From Planctomycetota bacterium (lineage in GTDB: Bacteria > Planctomycetota > Planctomycetia > Pirellulales > Pirellulaceae), in contig JAHWKS010000356.1 of the NCBI GenBank assembly GCA_019347795.1, positions 1-6,359 on the forward strand: DNA of 6,359 nt. The letters run 5' to 3'. Positions 1 to 6,332 of the stretch are shown in pieces (the first letter of the stretch is position 1; the number at the start of each line of letters is the position of its first letter). Below the pieces are notes generated by a model. That model was not told where the DNA came from, did not search any database, and worked only from the letters and a program-made list of their open reading frames with translations. A program made the translations under genes and the position numbers.

Positions 1-1
1 G

Positions 2-1231
2 CTTCCCGCGGCGGACGTGGCGGAAGCGGGATTCGCCATCAATGAAAACTACTCGCGGCGGATCGCGGCGGTCGCCGGCGACCTGATCCGCTTCGAGGGC
101 GGCGGCCAGTTCTTCCGCCCCGATCTCGCGCCGCTGTTTCCCGGCGACGTGCTCAAGCAACCGGACCTGGCCCGAACGTACCGCGCCGTCGCCGAGCACG
201 GGACCGACTGGTTCTACGGCGGGCCGCTGGCCGAGAAGATCGCGGCGTGGATGGCCGAGAACGGCGGCATCATGACGGCCGAAGATTTCGCCAAGTACCG
301 TCCGCGAAAACGAGAACCGGTGGTGAGCGACTACCGCGGCTACACGGTCGTCGGCTTTCCTCCGCCCTCCAGCGGCGGGGTGCACGTGGCGCAGATCCTC
401 AACATGCTGGAGCGCTTCGAGCTGAAGAAGCTCCATGAGAACGACCCGGCGAAGTTCATCCACGTCGCCGCCGAGGCGATGAAGCTGGCGTTTGCTGACC
501 GGGCGTTTTGGCTGGGCGACCCCGACTTCGCCGACGTGCCGCGGGGGCTGATCGCGGAGCAATACGCCGACGGACTGGCGGAGCGGATCAATCTTTCGCG
601 CACGACGCCGGTGAAGAAGCACAGCCTTCCGCCGCAGCACGAGACGGATGTCTTTCGCCACACCACGCACATCGCCGCCGCCGACGCCGCGGGGAATTGG
701 GTGGCGATCACCGCCACGGTCAACACGACCTTCGGCTCGAAGGTGATCGTGCCCGGCACGGGCGTGGTGCTGAATAACGAGATGGACGACTTCGCCATCA
801 TGCCGGGCGTGCCCAACGCCTTTGGCCTGCTGGGCGCCGAGGCGAACGCGGTGGCGCCGGGGAAGCGGCCGCTCTCGAGCATGAGCCCCACGATCGTGCT
901 GCACGGCGACCGGCCGGTGATGACGGTCGGCGCCGCGGGCGGGCCGAAGATCATCACGCAGGCGGTGCTGGCGATCGTCAACCATCTCGACCTGGAGATG
1001 AGCCTCTACGACGCCGTGGCGGCGCCGCGGTTCCACCATCAGTGGTCGCCCGACGAGTTGGTGGTCGAGCGCACATTCGACGACGGCTTGATCCGCCGTC
1101 TCCGCGCCTTCGGCCACAAAGTGCGGAAGGAAGGCGCCATGGGCGTCACCCAGGCGATCGCGGCCGGCGAGGACGGCAAGTTCACCGGCGTCCATGATCC
1201 CCGCGTCCCCGGCAAAGCCGCGGGATTCTGA
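2..1231 (+). CDS. ggt: Gamma-glutamyltransferase (GGT), 5'-truncated by the window edge
   Basis: GGT is an N-terminal nucleophile hydrolase, usually periplasmic or secreted, that cleaves glutathione and transfers its gamma-glutamyl group. The reading frame is open from base 2, so the start, signal peptide and roughly the first 145 residues of the mature large subunit lie outside; the GTG at 17 is internal. Numbering residues from that GTG, the autoprocessing site is H215/T216-T217-H218. T216 (bases 662-664) is the expected new N-terminus of the small subunit and the catalytic nucleophile. After it come N236 in NTTFG, the LNNEMDDF motif (252-259) that holds the substrate amino group, a lid-loop-like segment (about 264-282), the PLSSMSP motif (285-291) and the oxyanion-hole glycines in GAAGGP (305-310). 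The visible small subunit is 189 residues, against about 190 in the E. coli enzyme, so the 3' end is complete. No catalytic residue in the visible part is missing. The family assignment is firm; substrate preference cannot be read. Confidence 0.96.
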   Translation, partial: LPAADVAEAGFAINENYSRRIAAVAGDLIRFEGGGQFFRPDLAPLFPGDVLKQPDLARTYRAVAEHGTDWFYGGPLAEKIAAWMAENGGIMTAEDFAKYRPRKREPVVSDYRGYTVVGFPPPSSGGVHVAQILNMLERFELKKLHENDPAKFIHVAAEAMKLAFADRAFWLGDPDFADVPRGLIAEQYADGLAERINLSRTTPVKKHSLPPQHETDVFRHTTHIAAADAAGNWVAITATVNTTFGSKVIVPGTGVVLNNEMDDFAIMPGVPNAFGLLGAEANAVAPGKRPLSSMSPTIVLHGDRPVMTVGAAGGPKIITQAVLAIVNHLDLEMSLYDAVAAPRFHHQWSPDELVVERTFDDGLIRRLRAFGHKVRKEGAMGVTQAIAAGEDGKFTGVHDPRVPGKAAGF

Positions 1232-1345
1232 AGGCGCGTCTTTATCGCTATCCAGGAGCGGCTGGAATAGTTCTGCAGAGGGCCATCTGGGCGGGTCGGC
1301 AAGGCGACGGACGAGCAGCCGGGGCAAATCGCCTCAGGAAGGCCC

Positions 1346-1360
1346 CTGACGGCCCGTCAG
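1346..1360. other. Short perfect hairpin between convergent genes
   Basis: The arms are CTGACG (1346-1351) and CGTCAG (1355-1360), a perfect 6-bp inverted repeat with a 3-nt loop. It lies in the gap between the ends of ggt (plus) and the pseudopilin operon (minus). Neither side has a T-tract, so it is not a canonical intrinsic terminator; it could be a weak 3'-end structure or chance. The rest of 1232-1471 shows no convincing gene. It contains one AT-rich patch near 1412-1420. Confidence 0.3.
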
Positions 1361-1471
1361 ACGCGACGACGTGCTCTGCCGCACCTCCCATAGCCCGATT
1401 AGTGTACATGCGTATATATAGCGTCCTGGGCGACTCTGTGGCATGCAACCCGATGAGGGGGCAATCTCGAC

Positions 1472-3010
1472 TCACGGGTTCTCCGTCCAGCGGATCAGGT
1501 CCCACACCAGGCCGGCGTCGTCCGGATGGGGGACGTACAACGGCTGGCTCCAGTCGTGCCAGTGATACGTCACGCCTGAGTCTGGACGGATCGTCGGCTT
1601 CGGGTCGTAGTGCATGTCCTCCTCGGCGGCCAGGAACGACGGCATGTAGGGGATGGGGTTTGGGTCGTCGAGGTTCTCCTCAAAGTCCTCGAGGAAGTCA
1701 TTCCACTCATTGGGACGATTCGCCCAGGTCTCCCGCCCGTCCAGACTAAGTTCCTCGCACGCGACGCAGCCGGTCATCACGAAGCCGTTATCCTCGTCCT
1801 CCTCAACCACCTGGAATGTTTCCCAGGCGATCACCATGCCGGCAATCGTCGCCTTCGCATTGTCCGCGCGAAAACCGTCCGCGACGATCGCCGCGGGAAG
1901 CTGGATTCGCTCGTCCGCCGGCTGATCGTAGAGCGGCGGCAGATCCGGCGCCGCCAGCGCGACGTTGGTTCCGGTGACGCGAAGATCCGCGTCAAGCCAA
2001 CTATTCCTATCGATAATCACGGTCCCGCGAATCGTCGCGGAGTTCTGCAAATACAAGGGACCGTCGGAGCGAAAGACGCCCAGGGGATTCTCCTCATCCG
2101 CCTCCAGGGTGACGCCGCTTAAAACGTAGCCGTACTCCGACTGAATACGGGGAATCTGATATACTTCCCCGCCGGGATAAAGCCGATAGCCCGTGGGCGA
2201 ACCGGGGTGCAACACCGGCGCCGCGCCTCCCGGCGGCGAGTCGATCACATCCAGATTTAGCTCGCTCGTCATCAGCGACAACATGGGGCTTTTCATCTGG
2301 CTCTTCGGCAGATGCACCGGGCCGCTGAACGGGCGATGGTCGCCGAGGCCCTGTTGTCGCATGGCCTCCAGATCGGCCAGATACCGTTTGAATCCGCGAT
2401 TGTTCTGAAGGTTGTTCTCGCAGAAGTTCACGCTTCCACCGAAATTGACCGGTCCCTCGATCCGCACGGGGTATCTGACCTCGTTTTCCTGATCGGCCCA
2501 TTGATAGAGCGTGTAATTATCATCTCGCAGCGACTTCCAGGCGGCAGGTTCGTCCGGCATCGCGCGGCGCACGAGCTGCACGACTGTTTCCACCGTGTGC
2601 TCCGACCGCACGCTGGGGTTGCTGGGATCAATGGCGTAGCCGGTGGAGGTGATCGTCAGGCGGAAGGGATACTCGGCGTAGTCGGGGTCGCCGGCGGTGA
2701 GGGACGCATCGCCGGTGGCGTACGTCGCCTGATACGAAAGACCGTCTCCCAGTCCGCCGCTGAGCGCGAGGTCCGCGCCTCCGGCTTCCGCCCAATCGGC
2801 GTCATGCAAGCGGCGCAGCGCCGCCGCCATGCCGGCCAAAGCCGCCTGCCGGGCGCCGCCGCGGCGGTCGAAATTCTCCTGAATCTCCAGCGACGCCACG
2901 TGCGTCCGCGTCATCGCGTAGAAGACCGCGAGCGTCACGCCGAGCAATCCCAGCACCAGCACCACCGCCACGCCCCGGCGGCGACGGAAGGAATGAGTTC
3001 TGCGCGTCAT
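1472..3010 (-). CDS. GspK/PilX/MshP-like minor pseudopilin with large ectodomain
   Basis: The product is 512 aa. The ATG at 3010-3008 overlaps the TGA of the upstream gene (ATGA), and the start at 3163 would run 51 codons into that gene, so 3010 is preferred. No Shine-Dalgarno is visible; translational coupling is likely. Residues 1-13 form a basic leader ending RRRRG. A hydrophobic helix follows (about 14-33), with R35 and an amphipathic stretch to about 69, as in PilX_N and GspK proteins. Position +5 after the presumed G13/V14 cleavage is L18, so the conserved Glu5 is absent, as is known for the tip pseudopilin GspK. Residues 75-512 are a predicted exported domain. Part of it (about 312-352) has alternating beta-strand-like, glycine-spaced segments reminiscent of polymer-forming beta-helical domains. 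There is a C415-x-x-C418 pair, a lone C197, an acidic stretch (403-407 and 440-449) and a Trp/His-rich C-terminus. It is much longer than a typical GspK (about 300 aa). Pseudopilin class is confident; the ectodomain function is unknown. Confidence 0.8.
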   Translation of the reverse strand: MTRRTHSFRRRRGVAVVLVLGLLGVTLAVFYAMTRTHVASLEIQENFDRRGGARQAALAGMAAALRRLHDADWAEAGGADLALSGGLGDGLSYQATYATGDASLTAGDPDYAEYPFRLTITSTGYAIDPSNPSVRSEHTVETVVQLVRRAMPDEPAAWKSLRDDNYTLYQWADQENEVRYPVRIEGPVNFGGSVNFCENNLQNNRGFKRYLADLEAMRQQGLGDHRPFSGPVHLPKSQMKSPMLSLMTSELNLDVIDSPPGGAAPVLHPGSPTGYRLYPGGEVYQIPRIQSEYGYVLSGVTLEADEENPLGVFRSDGPLYLQNSATIRGTVIIDRNSWLDADLRVTGTNVALAAPDLPPLYDQPADERIQLPAAIVADGFRADNAKATIAGMVIAWETFQVVEEDEDNGFVMTGCVACEELSLDGRETWANRPNEWNDFLEDFEENLDDPNPIPYMPSFLAAEEDMHYDPKPTIRPDSGVTYHWHDWSQPLYVPHPDDAGLVWDLIRWTENP

Positions 3011-3840
3011 TTTGTCAGCCCGTAGTAAATCGCCGCCGAACCGAAGAAGGTCAAAGCGGTTTCCGCGTCCGCTCTGGCCTCCTGGCTTGTGACGAGTTGA
3101 AGCTCGATGCGGCACCACGTCTGGCGAAGCCCCACGTCGCCGCCGTGAATGCTCTGCGCCCACGGCATGTCGCTCCAGGCGATGTCGCCGTTGCGGTAGT
3201 CGCTCAATTCCTCATCCGATGGCCGAAGCGTCACGTCGAACCGCACCGCGCCGCGGCTTTCGTCGCCGGCCGCGGCGGTTCGCAGCAGATCGGTAAGCTG
3301 CGTCTTCGTCGTCGTATCTCGCGAGATCAAGGCGGCAATCTCCGTCCGCCACGCCGCGAGGTCCGCAGGGGAGGGGACGGTGCGCTGGTCGCCCGGCGCG
3401 GTGATCTCCAGCAGCCGGTTGGAATTTGCGGGATCGGGCGCGAAAATCACAAGCTCCGAGTATCGCGGCAGCCCGGCGGGATCGGCCGGATTGGCGCTTC
3501 GCCACACGACCAGCGTGTCCGGGAACAGGTCGTCGTCAACCAATGTGGGGACAGTAAAGAACCCCGGGAACGTTTCATTGGCGTGAGCCGCCAGGCATGC
3601 CCGTTGAATGCGATCCAGCGCCACCCGCGCATGCTGCACCGCCTCGCCGCGTCCGCGACTGTATTGGCTTCCGGTGTTCACCGCCATCGCCAGGGCCCCG
3701 ACCGCCGTGGCGATCATCGCCATCACCGCCGACGCCAGGAGCATCTCGATCAGCGACATCCCGCGCCGCGCGGAGGGCCATCGTCTGCGTCGGGAACTCG
3801 CGAGGTTAGATCGCGGCATCGCCATTACGGATTCGTTCAC
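3007..3840 (-). CDS. GspJ/PilW/MshO-like prepilin-type pseudopilin
   Basis: The product is 277 aa if GTG at 3840-3838 is used. That GTG overlaps the upstream TGA (GTGA), which argues for a coupled start; ATG codons at residues 6 (3825) and 8 (3819) are alternatives, and none has a clear Shine-Dalgarno. The Arg-rich leader runs to G27, then M28-S-L-I-E32 follows: a standard class III prepilin site with Gly at -1 and the assembly Glu at +5. The hydrophobic helix spans about 28-54 and continues into an amphipathic segment (about 55-83) with the ARVALDRIQRA pattern typical of GspJ/PilW-like proteins. The remaining 190 residues are a globular domain with C82 and C243, which could form a disulfide outside the membrane. 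The last codons overlap the next gene by ATGA. As the second of three prepilin genes, it fits the J/W position of the minor-pilin order. Function is inferred from the N-terminus and order; the globular part alone is not diagnostic. Confidence 0.83.
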   Translation of the reverse strand: MNESVMAMPRSNLASSRRRRWPSARRGMSLIEMLLASAVMAMIATAVGALAMAVNTGSQYSRGRGEAVQHARVALDRIQRACLAAHANETFPGFFTVPTLVDDDLFPDTLVVWRSANPADPAGLPRYSELVIFAPDPANSNRLLEITAPGDQRTVPSPADLAAWRTEIAALISRDTTTKTQLTDLLRTAAAGDESRGAVRFDVTLRPSDEELSDYRNGDIAWSDMPWAQSIHGGDVGLRQTWCRIELQLVTSQEARADAETALTFFGSAAIYYGLTK

Positions 3841-4457
3841 GGTGCGGAGGGAAGGTACGCCAACGTGCGGCGACGGCGCGCGATCTCGCGGAACTGGCCG
3901 TCGGCCGTCTCGCGGCTGATGACGACCTCGACGGCCCGATAGTCGCTCGTCTGCCCCGCGGCAAGGCGGGCCGAGAGATCGTCGGGGTCGAGATAATAGA
4001 CCTCGACGCTCCGCCGCCAGCCATTCAACGAGCCGCTCGGGGCGCGAAAGCCGGGGGGCCGCAGTCCCCCGTCGTCATCCTCCGACCCCAGCGGCTGCCC
4101 CCAGCGATCCTGCGGCGGCTGTGCGGCGAATCCGTCGTAGTCGCCGTTGTCGTTGTAGCGGGATCGTCCGGCGCCCTGCGCTTCCCAGGCGCTGGGCCCC
4201 AGCGGAAAGGCGCGCGGATCGCCGCCGGGCTGGATGTACATGGCGCCGGCGACTTCGTCCAGAAGCTGCTCGGCCATCCCCACTGCGACCGTCTGCTCCA
4301 GGGCCTGATCGGCGGCGTTCAGCGAGGTTTCGATGGTGAGCAGGATCGCCGCCCCGGCCAGCGCGGTGAGCGAGAGGGCGACCATCGCCTCGATCAGCGT
4401 GAAGGCCGGGCGGGAACCGGTGGCTGGACGAACGACCGCGGCCATGCAACAACCCAT
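3837..4457 (-). CDS. GspI/PilV/MshD-like prepilin-type pseudopilin
   Basis: The product is 206 aa from ATG 4457-4455; ATG at 4445 (202 aa) is equally possible. The frame is also open to an ATG at 4550, but that start would read through the hairpin at 4468-4518 and give an implausibly long leader. The leader ends SRPA18, followed by F19-T-L-I-E23 and a hydrophobic helix to about 41. This is the prepilin peptidase signature with Glu at +5 but Ala rather than Gly at -1. An acidic loop, NDNGDYDGF (102-110), resembles the DDVDDYDG-type motif I associate with MshD-like pilins; that is from memory. The C-terminal third holds a beta-strand stretch (WRRSVEVYYLDPDDL, about 147-161) followed by VEVVISRE (176-183), typical of small pseudopilin domains. 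It is the first gene of the three-gene cassette and overlaps the next gene by GTGA. No Shine-Dalgarno is visible before either start. Confidence 0.82.
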   Translation of the reverse strand: MGCCMAAVVRPATGSRPAFTLIEAMVALSLTALAGAAILLTIETSLNAADQALEQTVAVGMAEQLLDEVAGAMYIQPGGDPRAFPLGPSAWEAQGAGRSRYNDNGDYDGFAAQPPQDRWGQPLGSEDDDGGLRPPGFRAPSGSLNGWRRSVEVYYLDPDDLSARLAAGQTSDYRAVEVVISRETADGQFREIARRRRTLAYLPSAP

Positions 4458-4461
4458 CGGA

Positions 4462-4518
4462 GAAAAGAAAACGCGGCGGGGTCCCCTCAAGCTCCCAGCT
4501 ATCCCCGCCGCGCGTTTT
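4462..4518 (-). terminator. Intrinsic terminator downstream of nadC (possible attenuator)
   Basis: Arms at 4468-4481 and 4503-4518 pair over 14 bp with a 2-nt bulge (4509-4510) and a 21-nt loop. The inner part is GC-only (CCCCGC/GCGGGG) and the base is closed by four A-T pairs. Reading the minus strand, the stem runs directly into TTTTCTTTTC (4471-4462), the layout of a Rho-independent terminator. On the plus strand only four T follow, so the minus direction is favoured. It lies 133 bp past the nadC stop and 4 bp before the nearest pseudopilin start codon, so it could also act inside the leader of that operon. Confidence 0.72.
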
Positions 4519-4554
4519 GACCTACGCCCCTCCCCAAGGCGCGGGTGCATAGGA

Positions 4555-4582
4555 ACCCTACGTCACCCCCCGCCCCAGTCAA
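4555..4582 (-). promoter_or_regulatory. Weak sigma70-like promoter candidate for the pseudopilin operon
   Basis: On the minus strand TTGACT (4582-4577) and TAGGGT (4560-4555) are separated by 16 bp. The -35 matches the consensus at five of six positions, the -10 at only three. A transcript from here would start near 4548 and carry a leader of about 90 nt that includes the terminator-like hairpin. The -10 is poor and the G-rich spacer is unusual, so this is only the best candidate by eye. Confidence 0.2.
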
Positions 4583-4650
4583 GCAAGCGCACCCGCACAC
4601 CATTGCGTTGGCCGCCGGCCTGCTCGCTTCGCGGTTTCGCGCGCGGGTCA

Positions 4651-5565
4651 CTACCCCCAATCCAGCCCGAAATCCAGACTCACCGCCCCATGCGTCAGCG
4701 CCCCGACGCTTATCCGATCCACGCCGGATTCCGCGATTGCGCGCACCGTATCGAGATTGACGCCCCCGGAAGCCTCCAACTCCACCGCGGGATTCACCGC
4801 ATCGCGACGCGCCACCGCATGTCGCAACTCGTCGGACGTCATGTTGTCGAGAAGCACGATGTGCGGCGCCGCCGGCAGCAGGGCCTCCAGTTGCTCCAGC
4901 GCATCGACCTCGACTTCGAAGATCATCTGGTCGAACTTCCGCTCATCCTGCAGCATCTCGCGCACGAAGCGGCGGGCCTGCTCCAGCGCGGCCTCCGGCG
5001 TGTCGGCCAGTTTGCCCTGGGCGAGGTGATTGTCTTTGATCAGCACCGCATCGAACAAGCCGGTGCGATGATTGCACCCGCCCCCGCAGCGGACCGCATA
5101 TTTCTCCAGCCGCCGCCAGCCGGGCGTCGTCTTGCGCGTATCGTAAATGCGGGCCGCGGTCCCGGCGATGGCTTCTACGTATCGCCGCGTCAAGGAGGCG
5201 ACTCCCGAAAGCCGGCCGAGCAAGTTGAGCAGCGTGCGTTCCCCAGTGAGCAGATCGCGGGTGGCGCCGGCGAGCACGCCGACGCAGTCACCGGGCTGCA
5301 CCGCGGCCCCATCTTCGACGTGCGGAGTCCAGGTCGCATCGAGCTGCATCTCATCCACGGCGGTTTCGATCGCCCGCAATCCGGCGACGACTCCGGCCTG
5401 CCGCGCCACCACCTTCGCCCGGCCCGCGGCGCCTTGCGGGGCGAGGGCCAGCGTCGTCCAGTCGTAGAGCCGCTCCAAGTCCTCGCGCACCGCCAGGCGA
5501 ACAATCTGCCGGCAGTCGTCGTCAGTGTGCGCGTTCCAGTCGTGCTGCGTGAAGTCGATGTTCAT
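4651..5565 (-). CDS. nadC: Nicotinate-nucleotide pyrophosphorylase (quinolinate phosphoribosyltransferase)
   Basis: The cytosolic enzyme converts quinolinate and PRPP to nicotinate mononucleotide, CO2 and PPi, the step that feeds de novo NAD synthesis. The 304-aa length is normal for the family. Conserved blocks appear in order: REDL (27-30) with WTT (36-38), the GVVAGL turn (58-63), R110 with the RLSG segment (118-121), DTRKTTPG (142-149), RCGGGCNHR (159-167), LIKDNH (175-180), FEVEV (216-220), LLDN (238-241), EASGG (264-268) and SVGALTH (286-292). These supply the basic pocket for the quinolinate carboxylates (R110, R144, K145, H166, R167, K177) and the acidic residues near the PRPP site. 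The frame is open much further upstream, but ATG 5565 has a strong Shine-Dalgarno and overlaps the ABC ATPase stop (ATGA), which fixes the start. Co-transcription with the ATPase gene is likely. No nadA or nadB is in view. Assignment is firm. Confidence 0.96.
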   Translation of the reverse strand: MNIDFTQHDWNAHTDDDCRQIVRLAVREDLERLYDWTTLALAPQGAAGRAKVVARQAGVVAGLRAIETAVDEMQLDATWTPHVEDGAAVQPGDCVGVLAGATRDLLTGERTLLNLLGRLSGVASLTRRYVEAIAGTAARIYDTRKTTPGWRRLEKYAVRCGGGCNHRTGLFDAVLIKDNHLAQGKLADTPEAALEQARRFVREMLQDERKFDQMIFEVEVDALEQLEALLPAAPHIVLLDNMTSDELRHAVARRDAVNPAVELEASGGVNLDTVRAIAESGVDRISVGALTHGAVSLDFGLDWG

Positions 5566-6332
5566 GAGGCGCCCTCCTCCGCCTTGGTCGTTAACGCCGG
5601 CTCGCGCGGCGACATCCGCTTGAGGAAGATCTCGGCCAGCGACTGGCAGCCGGTCGCTTCCCGCAGTTCGTCGAGCGTGCCTTCGCCCGCCAGCCGGCCG
5701 CGGTGCAGCAGGCCGAAGCGGTCGCACAGCCGTTCCGCCTCGTCGAGCCGGTGCGTGGTGACGATGACCGCCTTGTTCTCGCCGCGGAGGCGGTTGATGT
5801 ACTCGAACATCTCCTGGCTCCCCAGCACGTCCAGTCCGCGGGTCGGCTCGTCGAGGAGCATGATCGGCGGATTGTGAATCATCGCCCGGGCGAGATTCAC
5901 CCGCTGCCGCTGTCCCGTGCTGAGCCCGCCGCACCGCCGATCGAGAAAGTCCGCCAGGTCGAGGGCCTCGGTCACGCGAACCAGTTCCTGCCGCGCGGCG
6001 GAAGGCGCCACGCCGTAAATGTCGGCGAAGAACAGCAGGAGTTCCCGCGCGGTGAGCCATTGGTACAGTCCCGCGGTGGCGGAGACGAAGCCGATGCGGC
6101 GCTTGACCTCATCCGGCGCCACGCTGGTGCGGAAGCCCGCCACCTCGGCCCAGCCCGCATCCGGCCGAAGCAGGCCCAGGATCATCCGCAATGTGGTCGT
6201 CTTGCCGGCGCCGTTGGGCCCCAGCAGTCCGTAAACCTCGCCCCCCGCGACGCGAAACGTGAGCCGATCGACGGCGGTGATCTCGTCACTTCCGGAAGAG
6301 AATCGCTTCGTCAGTTCGTGGACGGTGATCAT
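5562..6332 (-). CDS. ABC transporter ATP-binding protein, ABC-2/NatA type
   Basis: This 256-aa protein is the nucleotide-binding subunit of an ABC transporter, acting at the inner face of the cytoplasmic membrane. It has Walker A GPNGAGKT (38-45), signature LSTGQRQRV (137-145), Walker B IMLLDEP (157-163) with the catalytic E162, D-loop GLDV (166-169) and switch H194. The Q-loop region reads [10 protein letters not shown] (81-90) and lacks an obvious glutamine, a form I recognise from NatA-like exporters (GLY followed by LTARE). The C-terminus is short, with no fused domain. The ATG at 6332 gives a normal N-terminus ([10 protein letters not shown]); the frame stays open to the window edge, so a further upstream start is not excluded, and no Shine-Dalgarno is visible. 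The partner ABC-2 permease is not downstream, where nadC follows with a 4-bp overlap, so it may lie upstream outside the window. The substrate cannot be read. Confidence 0.93.
   Translation of the reverse strand: MITVHELTKRFSSGSDEITAVDRLTFRVAGGEVYGLLGPNGAGKTTTLRMILGLLRPDAGWAEVAGFRTSVAPDEVKRRIGFVSATAGLYQWLTARELLLFFADIYGVAPSAARQELVRVTEALDLADFLDRRCGGLSTGQRQRVNLARAMIHNPPIMLLDEPTRGLDVLGSQEMFEYINRLRGENKAVIVTTHRLDEAERLCDRFGLLHRGRLAGEGTLDELREATGCQSLAEIFLKRMSPREPALTTKAEEGAS
5573..5578 (-). promoter_or_regulatory. Shine-Dalgarno sequence of nadC
   Basis: On the minus strand AGGAGG lies 7 nt before the ATG at 5565, within a longer GGAGGAGGG run, inside the last codons of the ABC ATPase gene. It decides the nadC start, because the same frame stays open for 165 codons upstream. 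No comparably strong site is seen before the other four starts or junctions in the window. Confidence 0.85.

Noticed and set aside
340..981. 213-codon minus-strand frame
   Set aside because: It is antisense to the conserved catalytic part of ggt, and its composition is typical of a shadow frame.
1401..1425. AT-rich TATATATA patch as a promoter
   Set aside because: It has a TATA-like element but no convincing -35, and on either strand it would point into the antisense of a gene or away from any gene start.
1248..1505. 85-codon minus-strand frame covering the gap between ggt and the pseudopilin operon
   Set aside because: It starts inside the end of the third pseudopilin gene in another frame, has no ribosome binding site I can see and no recognisable motif; chance is the simplest explanation.
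3011..3163. Upstream ATG extension of the GspK/PilX-like gene
   Set aside because: It would put 51 residues before the prepilin leader and overlap the upstream gene extensively; the ATGA start at 3010 gives a normal leader.
2312..3942. Plus-strand open frames at 2312-3025 and 3097-3942
   Set aside because: Both are antisense to the pseudopilin genes, with biased Arg/His-rich translations and no recognisable motif.
4458..4550. Upstream ATG (4550) for the first pseudopilin gene
   Set aside because: It would translate through the strong hairpin and give a leader of about 49 residues before the cleavage site, much longer than usual prepilin leaders.
4333..5877. 514-codon open frame on the plus strand across nadC and the ABC ATPase
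   Set aside because: It lies antisense to two genes with full sets of family motifs, and its translation is Arg/Pro/His-rich with no recognisable domain. Long shadow frames are common in GC-rich DNA.
5566..6060. 165-codon in-frame extension upstream of nadC
   Set aside because: It overlaps the ABC ATPase, is Arg/Ala/Gly-rich with no domain, and the strong Shine-Dalgarno sits before ATG 5565.
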